A DNA stretch of 64,000 nt. Origin: Arcticibacter sp045629565 (GTDB lineage Bacteria; Bacteroidota; Bacteroidia; Sphingobacteriales; Sphingobacteriaceae). The notes under the pieces are model-generated. The model saw only the letters and a program-made list of their open reading frames with translations, made no database searches and was not told the DNA's origin. The stretch lies in NCBI RefSeq assembly GCF_045629565.1, contig NZ_JAZQRL010000101.1, positions 62,001 to 126,000 on the forward strand. Direction: 5' to 3'. Positions within the stretch are counted from its first letter, which is position 1. Each line of letters opens with the position of its first letter. Shown here one piece after another: positions 1 through 8,207 of this stretch. Made by a program: the position numbers and the translations under genes.

Positions 1-355
1 TCACCTTTACATTGGCAAACAGTGGCGTGCGGATGTGTTCATTATCCACATTGGATGTGATGGAGAAATATCCGGCGAAGTCAATTATCTCCTCCCATGG
101 AATCTCTACCAAGCCATCGTATAATTCTTTAGGACTCGGTGCGTCGAAACTTTTTATCGAATAAAGAACCTGACTCGCCGTCCGCAGGTTAAGATTGAGC
201 GTGATACAGTCGTTAACCGTACCTTCGAGCTCCAGCCCTGTATTGAATTTGCGCTTAATGTCAAATCCCAGAGCCTCAACCTCATCGACAAGATAGGGAC
301 TAAGTCTGTTATTGCAGGTAACGATGATCCTGCTGTTAGTGTTGAAAACTTGCAT
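1..355 (-). CDS. THUMP-domain class I SAM-dependent RNA methyltransferase, N-terminal part (cut by the window edge)
   Basis: I translated this frame by hand: 118 codons are open from an ATG at 355-353 to the left edge. It begins MQVFNTNSRIIVTCNN and continues with a motif pairing 'LSPYLVDEVEALGF' with 'GLELEGTVND', then 'LNLNLRTASQVLYSI'. This is the usual start of the RlmL/YpsC-like THUMP methyltransferases that modify 23S rRNA. The catalytic Rossmann domain lies outside the window, so activity cannot be judged. It is divergent from the DUF3127 gene, with 67 bp between the two starts. A longer open frame on the same strand (378-154) is a shadow with no family resemblance. Confidence 0.8.
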   Translation of the reverse strand, partial: MQVFNTNSRIIVTCNNRLSPYLVDEVEALGFDIKRKFNTGLELEGTVNDCITLNLNLRTASQVLYSIKSFDAPSPKELYDGLVEIPWEEIIDFAGYFSITSNVDNEHIRTPLFANVKV

Positions 356-422
356 AAAATATGTGCGAAGTTAATCAATTAAATTTGCCAGTTTTGATTA
401 AGATTTTAAAAGAACAGACAGT

Positions 423-788
423 ATGGATATCAAGGGAAAAGTACATGAGATTTCTCCTATAATGAATGTAACGGAAACATTCAAGAAGAGAGAACTAGTG
501 ATAGAATATGCAGAGAATCCTTCATACCCCGAATACATTAAATTCGAAGCACTACAAGACAAGGTAAACTTGTTCGACAGTGTTAAGCCGGGAGATCAGG
601 TGGAGGTATTTTTCAATCTTCGCGGTCGCCCATGGACTGACAGAAACGGGAAAACCGCTTACTTTAATACATTGGTTGTCTGGAGAATTAACACCCTGAG
701 CGGTGCGGCTCCAGAGGCAAGTACTCCGGAATACGCTCCGCCGGCTGACTTCAATTCGTCGGCACAGGATGACGACCTGCCATTCTAG
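423..788 (+). CDS. DUF3127 OB-fold-like protein with an SSB-type acidic tail
   Basis: This 121-residue protein matches the DUF3127 family common in Bacteroidota. Residues 1-90 form a compact beta-rich domain with the motifs MDIKGKVHEI, FKKRELVIEY and FFNLRGRPWTDRNGK, which fits an OB fold. Residues 91-115 are a low-complexity linker rich in Pro, Ala and Ser. The last six residues are DDDLPF. That ending is the hallmark of single-stranded DNA-binding protein (SSB) tails, which dock repair and replication enzymes. DNA binding is therefore an inference; no function is established. It is a single-gene unit with its own terminator just downstream. Confidence 0.88.
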   Translation: MDIKGKVHEISPIMNVTETFKKRELVIEYAENPSYPEYIKFEALQDKVNLFDSVKPGDQVEVFFNLRGRPWTDRNGKTAYFNTLVVWRINTLSGAAPEASTPEYAPPADFNSSAQDDDLPF

Positions 789-824
789 ATAGAACTGGAA
801 TAGCCGTTTAATTTTTAATATAAT

Positions 825-870
825 AAGCAACAAAAGGCTCTTTACATTAGTAAGGGGCCTTTTGTTGCTT
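825..870 (+). terminator. Strong stem-loop after the DUF3127 gene
   Basis: A 14-bp perfect inverted repeat, AAGCAACAAAAGGC against GCCTTTTGTTGCTT, encloses an 18-base loop and starts 36 bp after the stop codon. There is no long T-run directly after it. The right arm itself contains TTTT, so it may act as a terminator or an mRNA 3' stabiliser. Confidence 0.75.
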
Positions 871-1002
871 GGACGCTTTCCTGTTCATGACAAGTCGCCC
901 TCTTACTCCCCAGACAAAACCTGTAAGGCTCGTCCACAAGCACCGGGTACGACATTCAGTGTTAAAAATTGTTAAAACATATTTAGTGCACAGGGTCTTA
1001 TG

Positions 1003-1010
1003 TATTTTTG
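1003..1010 (+). promoter_or_regulatory. Bacteroidota -7 box (TATTTTTG) ahead of rprX
   Basis: TATTTTTG matches the Bacteroidota -7 consensus TAnnTTTG. The -33 element is weak (TTTAG near 982). The ATG chosen for the kinase follows only six bases after the box, so the message may have almost no leader. Confidence 0.5.
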
Positions 1011-1016
1011 TATGGA

Positions 1017-2888
1017 ATGAAGAAAAGAAGTATTAGCCTTATAATAGGATTGATGACTGCGGCGTTGCTGGGTGTTATGGCTATGCAGTATTATTTCATA
1101 CGCGAGTCCTATTTACAAAAGTCGCAGCTCTTTGACCTTTCTGTGAACAGCGCCTTAAGCGAGGTGACCAACAAACTCGCCAAGCACGATGCGATGCACT
1201 TTGTCAAGCAAAAGGCAATGGCTGAGGAGTTGAAGAAAAGCAGGGAGGAGAAAAGAAGGGACCAGCAGATAGCGGAGCGCCAGGTGGAACGATTCGCAGA
1301 AAGGGTGAAGACACTCACAGCCAACATCGAAAGGGATTTCAAAGTGAGAGACAGTCTGCTGAGAAGCAAGTTTCCGCGGATCATGACAATAGACAACGAC
1401 TTTTATGAAACCTATTTCCGGGATCCCGATCAGCTGAGCAAGGTTCATTTCAAAATCAAGATGCACCAGTCGGTTGATGACTTCGGACAAGTCTTTCAAA
1501 ATGAGGTTCATGAGCTTTATGTAGAGAACGGAGATATCCAGAAGGTCAAGAAAGCCAGAGCCTCTGCCAAGGATACTGTTTTTTACCTGATTGAAGATCC
1601 ACTTGCTGGATTGCGGGTCGTTTCTATTCCGCGTAAAAATCCTAAATTAAATCGTGAGCTATTAATTGCGAAACGACAAAGAGAATCTGAACTGAGGGAC
1701 TTAGAGCTTCGCCGGCAGAAAGAAAGTGAAGTAAAGAGTGTGAACCACTTCTTTAAGACAGCCAAGCCGCGAAATCAAAAGGCAGCGATATTTGAAGATC
1801 TAGCCAACGACTATGAGCAGTTTAATATTCCCCTCCTGCATCGCGTAAACCCCCGTACGGTAGATACTTTGCTAAAAAGCGAACTACAGAACCGCGGTAT
1901 CTCCCTGGGGTATCTCTATCAGATCTCGACAGCCAAATCTGATTCTCTACTGTTTACAAGTGCATCGGATATAGCAGCAAAGACTGCCAGTGACGATGTC
2001 TACACAACCAGCCTGTTTCCGAAAGGCATTATATCTGATAACGGACTGCTAACCGTTACCTTTCCGGGTAAAAACCAGTTTATGTTCCAGAACATGCATG
2101 CAGTGCTGGCTTCATCTGCAAGCCTGCTGCTGGTTTTGATCGGCTGCTTCTCGTATACCATCCTGACGATCTTCCGTCAAAAGAAGGTCTCGGAGATGAA
2201 GACCGACTTTATCAATAACATGACCCATGAGTTTAAGACTCCGGTGGCCACGATCATGATCGCCAGTGAGGCGCTAAAAGATCCTGAAATCACTGACGAT
2301 AAGCAACGGGTGAACCGTCTTGCCGGAATTATCTATGACGAGAACATCAGATTAGGCAACCATATCGAGCGGGTACTGAATATCGCCAAGCTCGACAAGG
2401 GTGACCTGAAGCTTGATTTTAAGCAGGTGGAGGTCAATGATCTGATCAGTGCGATAGCTGACAGCATGCAGCTTCAATTCCAGAAAAAGAACGCTAAAAT
2501 CAACCTCGAGCTGAAAGCGACTCTGGATACAATCAACGGCGACGAACATCACCTGAGCAATGTAATTTTCAACTTGATAGACAACGCATTGAAATATAGC
2601 AAAGCTGACCCCGAGATTTCTATATCTACTTTGAACATAGGTAAAAAGCTTATTTTAAGAGTATCCGACAATGGTATCGGTATGAGCAAGGATCATCTTT
2701 CCAAAATATTTGAGCAGTTTTACAGAATACCGACAGGCAACCTGCATGATGTTAAAGGATTTGGACTCGGCCTCAGCTACGTTCATGACATCGTAAACCG
2801 CCATAACGGTGAGATAAAAGTAAAGAGTGAAAAAGATAAGGGTTCAGAATTTGAAATTGTTTTACATACCCTTTCACAGAACGCATAA
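1017..2888 (+). CDS. rprX: Sensor histidine kinase, RprX-like
   Basis: This 623-residue inner-membrane kinase has a first membrane segment at about residues 5-27 and a long periplasmic region rich in charged coiled-coil (about 40-360). A second membrane segment near 365-388 leads into the kinase core. The phospho-acceptor is His404 in the motif NNMTHEFKTP. The ATP-binding domain carries the N box (NLIDNALKYS), G1 (DNGIGMS) and GFGLGLSY. The next gene, 58 bp on, is an RprY-type regulator, which sets the RprX assignment. In Bacteroides the RprXY pair was found as a modulator of antibiotic resistance; the signal sensed is not evident here. I start at the ATG at 1017; a TTG nine bases upstream lies inside the promoter box. 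Confidence 0.88.
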   Translation: MKKRSISLIIGLMTAALLGVMAMQYYFIRESYLQKSQLFDLSVNSALSEVTNKLAKHDAMHFVKQKAMAEELKKSREEKRRDQQIAERQVERFAERVKTLTANIERDFKVRDSLLRSKFPRIMTIDNDFYETYFRDPDQLSKVHFKIKMHQSVDDFGQVFQNEVHELYVENGDIQKVKKARASAKDTVFYLIEDPLAGLRVVSIPRKNPKLNRELLIAKRQRESELRDLELRRQKESEVKSVNHFFKTAKPRNQKAAIFEDLANDYEQFNIPLLHRVNPRTVDTLLKSELQNRGISLGYLYQISTAKSDSLLFTSASDIAAKTASDDVYTTSLFPKGIISDNGLLTVTFPGKNQFMFQNMHAVLASSASLLLVLIGCFSYTILTIFRQKKVSEMKTDFINNMTHEFKTPVATIMIASEALKDPEITDDKQRVNRLAGIIYDENIRLGNHIERVLNIAKLDKGDLKLDFKQVEVNDLISAIADSMQLQFQKKNAKINLELKATLDTINGDEHHLSNVIFNLIDNALKYSKADPEISISTLNIGKKLILRVSDNGIGMSKDHLSKIFEQFYRIPTGNLHDVKGFGLGLSYVHDIVNRHNGEIKVKSEKDKGSEFEIVLHTLSQNA

Positions 2889-2946
2889 ACATTAATAGTT
2901 AACCTGGTGAAGGTCATCTTTGGCTACACGACCCGAATATATTCAA

Positions 2947-3639
2947 ATGAAGAAAATTTTATTGGTAGAAGACGATCCCAACCTCGGCATGTTACTGCAG
3001 GATTACCTCCAGCTGAAAGGTAAATATGATGTGCAGCTTGCACGTGATGGAGAAGAGGGTCTTGCTATGTTTCAGAAAGACAACTTTGACCTTTGTATTC
3101 TCGACGTTATGATGCCCAAAAAAGACGGCTTTTCTCTCGGGAAAGACATCCGGAAAAAGGATCCCGTGATACCGATAATATTTGCAACCGCCAAGGCAAT
3201 GATTGAAGACAAGTCTGAAGCCTTTACTCTGGGTGGAGACGATTATATTACCAAGCCTTTCCGAATAGAAGAGCTGCTCCTGCGAATAAACGCGCTACTG
3301 AAGCGCGTAGCGAACCAGAGCAACGCAGGCGGCGAAACGCCTGATAAGTTTGAGATAGGTAAATACCATTTTGACTATACACTTCAGTCAATAAAGCACG
3401 AGGAGGCGGTTCAGAAGCTGTCGACCAAAGAAGCAGAACTGCTGCGACTTCTCTGTCTGAAGAAAAATCAGGTGCTTACCCGGGAAGAGGCTCTTCTAAG
3501 TATCTGGCATGACGATAATTATTTTAATGGCCGAAGTATGGATGTATTCCTTAGTAAGCTCCGGAAATATTTAAAAGACGATCCTTCGGTAGAGATCCTG
3601 AACGTACACGGTAAGGGCTACAAGCTGATTGTGAATTGA
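2947..3639 (+). CDS. rprY: OmpR/PhoB-type response regulator, RprY-like
   Basis: This 230-residue protein has a receiver domain at 1-120. The acidic pocket is Glu8/Asp9/Asp10, the phospho-acceptor is Asp53 in LCILDVMMPKKDG, and Lys102 is the conserved lysine in DDYITKPF. A winged-helix DNA-binding domain covers about 135-230 (LSTKEAELLRLL and SMDVFLSKLRKYLKDDPS). The spacing and wording of these motifs closely follow Bacteroides RprY. The start is the ATG at 2947; an upstream TTG in frame would add nine residues that the family lacks. It should be phosphorylated by the kinase encoded just upstream. Confidence 0.92.
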   Translation: MKKILLVEDDPNLGMLLQDYLQLKGKYDVQLARDGEEGLAMFQKDNFDLCILDVMMPKKDGFSLGKDIRKKDPVIPIIFATAKAMIEDKSEAFTLGGDDYITKPFRIEELLLRINALLKRVANQSNAGGETPDKFEIGKYHFDYTLQSIKHEEAVQKLSTKEAELLRLLCLKKNQVLTREEALLSIWHDDNYFNGRSMDVFLSKLRKYLKDDPSVEILNVHGKGYKLIVN

Positions 3640-3691
3640 GCTTAGGATAATTTCGTTTATAGGCCTATCTTTATCGATCAGATATCCTTAC

Positions 3692-4777
3692 ATGAAATTA
3701 CCGTTTTCTTCATTTCTGCTCAGTTCTGCAGTAGCCATTGCTTTAGCGAATGCTTGTTCACCAACAGCAAGCAACAGTCACTCCGACCAACGGGATTCCC
3801 TCAAAGAGGTTTCGACCGGGTTTCAAACCGCCGATACGACAACTGCTTCCATAAAAGATTTCAGTAAGGAAAGTTATACGCCCAATGAGTTAGGAAGGGT
3901 TATGGTTCTGGAGTATCACTTGATAGGCTATCCGGAAGATAGATGGAGACGAACTCCTGAAAACTTCCGAAAGGACCTTCAAATGCTTTACGACAATGAC
4001 TTTTATCCGGTATCCGTTCATGCTATTGCGTCGGGAGAGCTGGATGTTCCTGCAGGAAAAACGCCGTTCGCTATGACATTTGACGACTCGAGCGCAGGCC
4101 AGTTCCGCTACATCGAAAAGAACGGAGAACTCATCATCGATCCCAACTGTGCTTTGGGAATAATGGAAGCATTCAAAAAGAAACATCAGGACTTCCCTAT
4201 CACAGCTACGTTTTACGTACTACCGGCTATTAAGCCTACTCTTCGTCTGTTTGCCCAACCCGAATATAAGAAGCAAAAACTGGAATGGTTGCTGAACAAT
4301 GGTTACGAAATAGGAAATCATACCTGGTATCATGCTCAGCTGTCGAAACTTAGTGATACAGAGGCGCAGAAGCACCTGGCCATGTTCGTAAAGGAGATCA
4401 GGGAATTTCTTCCTGATTATGAAGTAAAAAGCTTAGCTCTCCCCTTGGGTATGCATGCAAAGAACCGAGCTCTTGAAGAATCGGGAGAGTTTGAAGGCAT
4501 ACGTTATAAACACGAATCGGTGATGCTCGTAGGGTCAGCAACCTCCGTGTCTCCCTATTCCAAAAAGTTCAACCGGCTGGGTATTCAAAGGGTGCAGGCA
4601 GGAGAGCATACCGAGAATCCCGAAAACTTCATGAAAAGCCAGATCAAGCATAACACACGGTTCGTGAGTGATGGCGACGCTAAAACTATAAGCGCTCCGG
4701 AAGCGTTAAAAGAGGAGGTGAATCCAGAACTCAGCAAAAAATACCGGTTTAACTGGATAAAAACACCGTCTGTATAG
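3692..4777 (+). CDS. Polysaccharide deacetylase family lipoprotein
   Basis: This 361-residue protein has a signal sequence ending in ALANAC, so it is probably a lipoprotein. The NodB-type deacetylase core shows TFDDS (residues 129-133; metal-binding Asp) and the metal-binding pair His210/His214 in NHTWYH. The family removes acetyl or N-acetyl groups from glycans such as peptidoglycan or capsule using a divalent metal. The usual TFDDG has Ser in place of Gly, a minor variant. Its stop is one base before the next start, so it is probably cotranscribed with the hydrolase that follows. Substrate unknown. Confidence 0.82.
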   Translation: MKLPFSSFLLSSAVAIALANACSPTASNSHSDQRDSLKEVSTGFQTADTTTASIKDFSKESYTPNELGRVMVLEYHLIGYPEDRWRRTPENFRKDLQMLYDNDFYPVSVHAIASGELDVPAGKTPFAMTFDDSSAGQFRYIEKNGELIIDPNCALGIMEAFKKKHQDFPITATFYVLPAIKPTLRLFAQPEYKKQKLEWLLNNGYEIGNHTWYHAQLSKLSDTEAQKHLAMFVKEIREFLPDYEVKSLALPLGMHAKNRALEESGEFEGIRYKHESVMLVGSATSVSPYSKKFNRLGIQRVQAGEHTENPENFMKSQIKHNTRFVSDGDAKTISAPEALKEEVNPELSKKYRFNWIKTPSV

Positions 4778-4778
4778 T

Positions 4779-5756
4779 ATGAAAGGAATAGTAGCGTTTC
4801 TCCTGCTTAGTATTAGCTTCTATGCCTCCGGGCAACAGGACACCTTGTCCATTACGCTTGAAAATGTAAAGTACGCTTACCCTATACAGCACCTTGCATT
4901 GAAAGTGGAAGGGCAGGATCTCCGCATGGCTTACATGGATATCAAGCCGACTAATCCTAATGGAAAGACGGTGATGCTGTTTCACGGAAAAAACTTTGCA
5001 GGCTATTACTGGACGAATGTTATTCAGGCACTAAGCACTCAGGGTTACCGGGTAGTTGTTCCAGACCAGATCGGCTTTGGAAAATCGTCCAAACCATTCA
5101 TTCACTACAGCTTTCATCTTCTGGCGCGGTTCAACAAGCAATTGCTCGACACATTGGGCATCCAGAAAACTGCCATCCTCGGACACTCAATGGGGGGCAT
5201 GCTGGCGACCAGATTTGCCTTGCTTTATCCGGAGCGGACTACGAGGCTTCTATTGGAGAATCCGATAGGTTTGGAGGATTACAGAATGATCATCCCCTAT
5301 TTGACTACGGAAGAACAGTACATGAACGAGTTAAAGACGACCGCAGCAAGCGTAAAAAAGTATTATCAGTCGTCTTACTTTCCTGAGTGGAAAAGCGAAT
5401 ACGATTATCTGGTTGATATAGCCGCTGGGGTGACGAAAAGCGCTGACTTTCCCAGGTACGCCAGGGTGTCAGCATTGACCTTTACCATGATCTTTGAGCA
5501 ACCGGTGGTGCACGAGTTCTCATCACTACAGGTACCAACCGTACTGTTCATAGGGACGGCAGACAAGACTATTGTTGGCAAAGGAACCCTATCTCCTGAG
5601 GACCAGAAAAAATATGGACAATATGCTGTCCTCGGTAAAGAAACTGCCCGGAAGATAAGAGGTTCTAAGCTCGTCGAGTTTAACGAAGTTGGTCATATCC
5701 CCCACCTCCAGATCCCTGAAGTTTTCTTAAAATCCCTTTTGGAAAATCTGAATTAA
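4779..5756 (+). CDS. Secreted alpha/beta-fold hydrolase
   Basis: This 325-residue protein has a cleavable signal peptide (residues 1-19, ending YASGQ). The alpha/beta hydrolase core has the oxyanion-hole motif LFHGKNFAGYYW, the nucleophile Ser137 in GHSMGG, Asp262 in GTADKT and His306 in VGHIPHL, giving a complete catalytic triad. It should act in the periplasm or outside the cell. The substrate (ester, lactone or similar) cannot be told from sequence. It is tightly linked to the deacetylase upstream and 17 bp ahead of the HD gene, suggesting one transcript. Confidence 0.85.
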   Translation: MKGIVAFLLLSISFYASGQQDTLSITLENVKYAYPIQHLALKVEGQDLRMAYMDIKPTNPNGKTVMLFHGKNFAGYYWTNVIQALSTQGYRVVVPDQIGFGKSSKPFIHYSFHLLARFNKQLLDTLGIQKTAILGHSMGGMLATRFALLYPERTTRLLLENPIGLEDYRMIIPYLTTEEQYMNELKTTAASVKKYYQSSYFPEWKSEYDYLVDIAAGVTKSADFPRYARVSALTFTMIFEQPVVHEFSSLQVPTVLFIGTADKTIVGKGTLSPEDQKKYGQYAVLGKETARKIRGSKLVEFNEVGHIPHLQIPEVFLKSLLENLN

Positions 5757-5773
5757 CTATATACTTCAAAAGC

Positions 5774-6424
5774 ATGCATTCGGACCTTATTGTTAAAACC
5801 GCTGCCTTTGTAAAAGAGTCGCTTGAGAATGCAGAAAGCGGGCATGACTGGTGGCATACCGAACGCGTTTGGAAAAATGCCAGGCTTCTTCTTCGGTCTG
5901 AGGATGCCAACCATCTCGTTGTTGAACTCGCAGCGCTTCTTCATGACATAGCTGATTCTAAATTTCATAACGGAGACGAGGAGATCGGACCGAAGACTGC
6001 ACGAAAATTCCTCCAATCTACTGGAGTAGAAGAAGATGTGGTATTCCACGTGGAACAGATCATACGCCATATGTCTTATAAATCTGGTTTAGGTGAGGTC
6101 AGATATTCTTCCAGGGAAATGGAGATCGTCCAGGATGCAGACAGGCTGGATGCTATCGGCGCGATCGGGATTGCGAGGGCTTTCACCTATGGGGGTTATA
6201 AAAACAGAACACTTTACGATCCGTCCATTGAGCCAAAACCTCTGCAAAGTAAGGAAGAATATAAAAACAGCACCGCTCCAACAATCAACCATTTCTATGA
6301 AAAGCTTTTACTGCTTAAAGACAAAATGAACACATCGGCCGCACGTCGGATTGCTGCAGGGCGACATGAGTTTATGGAGCGCTACCTGGAAGAGTTTTTT
6401 GGTGAGTGGCAGGGGGAAAAATAG
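5774..6424 (+). CDS. HD-domain metal-dependent phosphohydrolase (YpgQ/YedJ type)
   Basis: This 216-residue cytoplasmic protein has the HD-superfamily ligands in order: H in GHDWWHTERVW (about residue 24), the HD pair in LLHDIAD (about 58-59) and a downstream Asp in VQDADRLDAIGAIG. The last motif is characteristic of the YpgQ/YedJ branch, some members of which hydrolyse nucleoside triphosphates. Length matches that family. The gene sits 12 bp ahead of the phosphate-associated sensor kinase. Confidence 0.85.
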   Translation: MHSDLIVKTAAFVKESLENAESGHDWWHTERVWKNARLLLRSEDANHLVVELAALLHDIADSKFHNGDEEIGPKTARKFLQSTGVEEDVVFHVEQIIRHMSYKSGLGEVRYSSREMEIVQDADRLDAIGAIGIARAFTYGGYKNRTLYDPSIEPKPLQSKEEYKNSTAPTINHFYEKLLLLKDKMNTSAARRIAAGRHEFMERYLEEFFGEWQGEK

Positions 6425-6436
6425 TATTATTGTAAT

Positions 6437-7462
6437 ATGAAGCTCAGGGTTTTAGTTCTAATCAATGCATTTGTTGTGGCTCTGACACTAGCCATTGTAA
6501 ATTACTATTTTCAGAATAGCTGGTATCATACCGTGGTAACCTTTGTTATCACACTTGTTATATGCTACATTGTGTTTTATTACTTAATTGAGCGATTTGT
6601 ATACAGTAAGATAAAGTTGATTTATAAGCTGATCCACAACCTGAAGCTGGGGCAAGAACTCAAAGATGCGTTAGGGGAATATGTTACCGATGATCCCATA
6701 AATGATGTAGAGACCGAGGTTAAAGAATGGGCCCGTGTAAAGAAAATTGAAATAGATGAGCTCAAAAAACAGGAACAATTTCGGAAGGAGTTTCTTGGAA
6801 ATATCTCTCACGAGCTCAAAACACCTCTATTTGCAGTACAGGGATATATCGAGGCGCTGCAGGATGAAGGGCTCGAAGATACAGAGATGAACAGAAGCTT
6901 TCTAAATAAAGCCTCTAAGAACATTGATCGTTTAAGCTTGTTAATCAAAGACATAGACGCAATTTCCAAGCTTGAGAACGGAGAGATCCAAATAAGTTAC
7001 AAAAAGTTTGACCTTTCAGCGTTGATCAAAGAAGTGTTTGAACAGATGGAACTGAAAGCGAGCAAACATAATATCCACCTCGTATTTAAGGAAAAGTATA
7101 ATTTTCCGACCTGGATCTATGCAGATCGGGACAAGATACACCAGGTGTTGATCAACCTCGTCAGTAATTCTATTAAATATGGTAAAGCAGGCGGAACGAC
7201 TAGTTTGAAAATATTTGAACTTCATGACCAGATACTTGTCGAAGTGACAGATGATGGAATAGGCATTGAGGAAAAGTATTTGCCGCGTGTATTTGAACGA
7301 TTTTTCAGGACGGATAAGAGCCGCTCCAGACAGATAGGGGGTTCAGGCCTTGGCCTTGCCATCGTAAAACATATCCTGGAGGCTCACCAGCAAACAATCA
7401 CTGTCCGGAGTACCGAGGGACTGGGTTCAACTTTTGCATTTACTGTTTCAAAAGCAAAGTAA
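6437..7462 (+). CDS. Sensor histidine kinase, PhoR-like
   Basis: This 341-residue kinase has two closely spaced membrane helices (about 5-24 and 31-52) with almost no periplasmic loop. A linker runs to about residue 110. His125 sits in FLGNISHELKTP, the N box is NLVSNSIKYG, and DDGIGIE and GGSGLGLAIVKH follow. A short-loop PhoR-like architecture upstream of phosphate genes (DUF47 protein and PiT transporter) suggests phosphate sensing. No response regulator gene is adjacent, so a PhoB-type partner must lie elsewhere. The phosphate role is inferred from context. Confidence 0.82.
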   Translation: MKLRVLVLINAFVVALTLAIVNYYFQNSWYHTVVTFVITLVICYIVFYYLIERFVYSKIKLIYKLIHNLKLGQELKDALGEYVTDDPINDVETEVKEWARVKKIEIDELKKQEQFRKEFLGNISHELKTPLFAVQGYIEALQDEGLEDTEMNRSFLNKASKNIDRLSLLIKDIDAISKLENGEIQISYKKFDLSALIKEVFEQMELKASKHNIHLVFKEKYNFPTWIYADRDKIHQVLINLVSNSIKYGKAGGTTSLKIFELHDQILVEVTDDGIGIEEKYLPRVFERFFRTDKSRSRQIGGSGLGLAIVKHILEAHQQTITVRSTEGLGSTFAFTVSKAK

Positions 7463-7512
7463 AAAAGATGACCGACTAACAAAAACTTAACATTAGGTTA
7501 ACATACGATCAG

Positions 7513-7520
7513 TAATTTTG
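7513..7520 (+). promoter_or_regulatory. -7 box (TAATTTTG) ahead of the phosphate uptake genes
   Basis: TAATTTTG fits TAnnTTTG and lies 22 bp before the DUF47 start, giving a leader of roughly 15 bases. I see no clear TTTG at -33. It suggests the phosphate pair can be transcribed apart from the kinase. Confidence 0.45.
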
Positions 7521-7542
7521 CACATATTTTGAAAACAATCAT

Positions 7543-8190
7543 ATGTCATTAAATAGCATTATTCAGTACTTTGTTCCTAAAGACAGAAAGTTCTTTCCTC
7601 TATTCGAGAAGGCCAGTCGGAATTTAATTTCATTAGGAGAGGCTCTAAATGAGCTTGTTAACACCACAGATCTAGAGAGACGGAAGGAACTTACCAAGAA
7701 GATCGAAGACCTGGAACATGTTGGAGATGACATTACCCACCTGATATTTCTGGAAATGGGTAAAAATTTCATTACCCCCTTCGACCGTGAAGATATGCAC
7801 GCTCTCGCATCTGCCCTGGATGATATCGCCGACTATATACACGGTTCAGCAGCGAGAATGGATCTTTACAAGATCACTGACATCACGCCTCCTATCAAGA
7901 AACTTGCTGAACTGATCTTACAGGGTTGTATAGATGTGAATAAGGCTGTCGAAGAGCTAAAAAACCTGAAGAACATCAGGCTGATTACTGACTCATGCGT
8001 ACGCATTAACAGCATGGAAAACCAGGCTGACTATGTGTTTGACCGTGCAGTAGCCGATTTGTTTGAATTTGAAGATGACGCTAAAACGATCATCAAATAC
8101 AAAGAGTTATTTGCAGCTATGGAAACAGCGACCGATAAATGTGAAGATGTGGCCAACGTTCTTGAAACGATCCTGGTTAAGAATGCTTAA
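7543..8190 (+). CDS. DUF47 (PhoU-like) phosphate transport accessory protein
   Basis: This 215-residue all-helical protein is a DUF47/PhoU-related family member, with motifs LEHVGDDITH, FITPFDREDMHALASALDDI and EDVANVLETIL. The acidic E-x3-D motifs are typical of the metal-binding three-helix PhoU fold. DUF47 proteins are almost always encoded directly upstream of a PiT-type phosphate transporter and are thought to regulate it. That arrangement holds here, with a 17-bp gap to the transporter gene. Confidence 0.92.
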   Translation: MSLNSIIQYFVPKDRKFFPLFEKASRNLISLGEALNELVNTTDLERRKELTKKIEDLEHVGDDITHLIFLEMGKNFITPFDREDMHALASALDDIADYIHGSAARMDLYKITDITPPIKKLAELILQGCIDVNKAVEELKNLKNIRLITDSCVRINSMENQADYVFDRAVADLFEFEDDAKTIIKYKELFAAMETATDKCEDVANVLETILVKNA

Positions 8191-8207
8191 CTACTAAACA
8201 ATACAAA

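Noticed and set aside
154..378. Open frame of 74 codons on the minus strand at the left edge
   Set aside because: It is out of frame with the partial methyltransferase, whose family resemblance is clear in the frame ending at 355.
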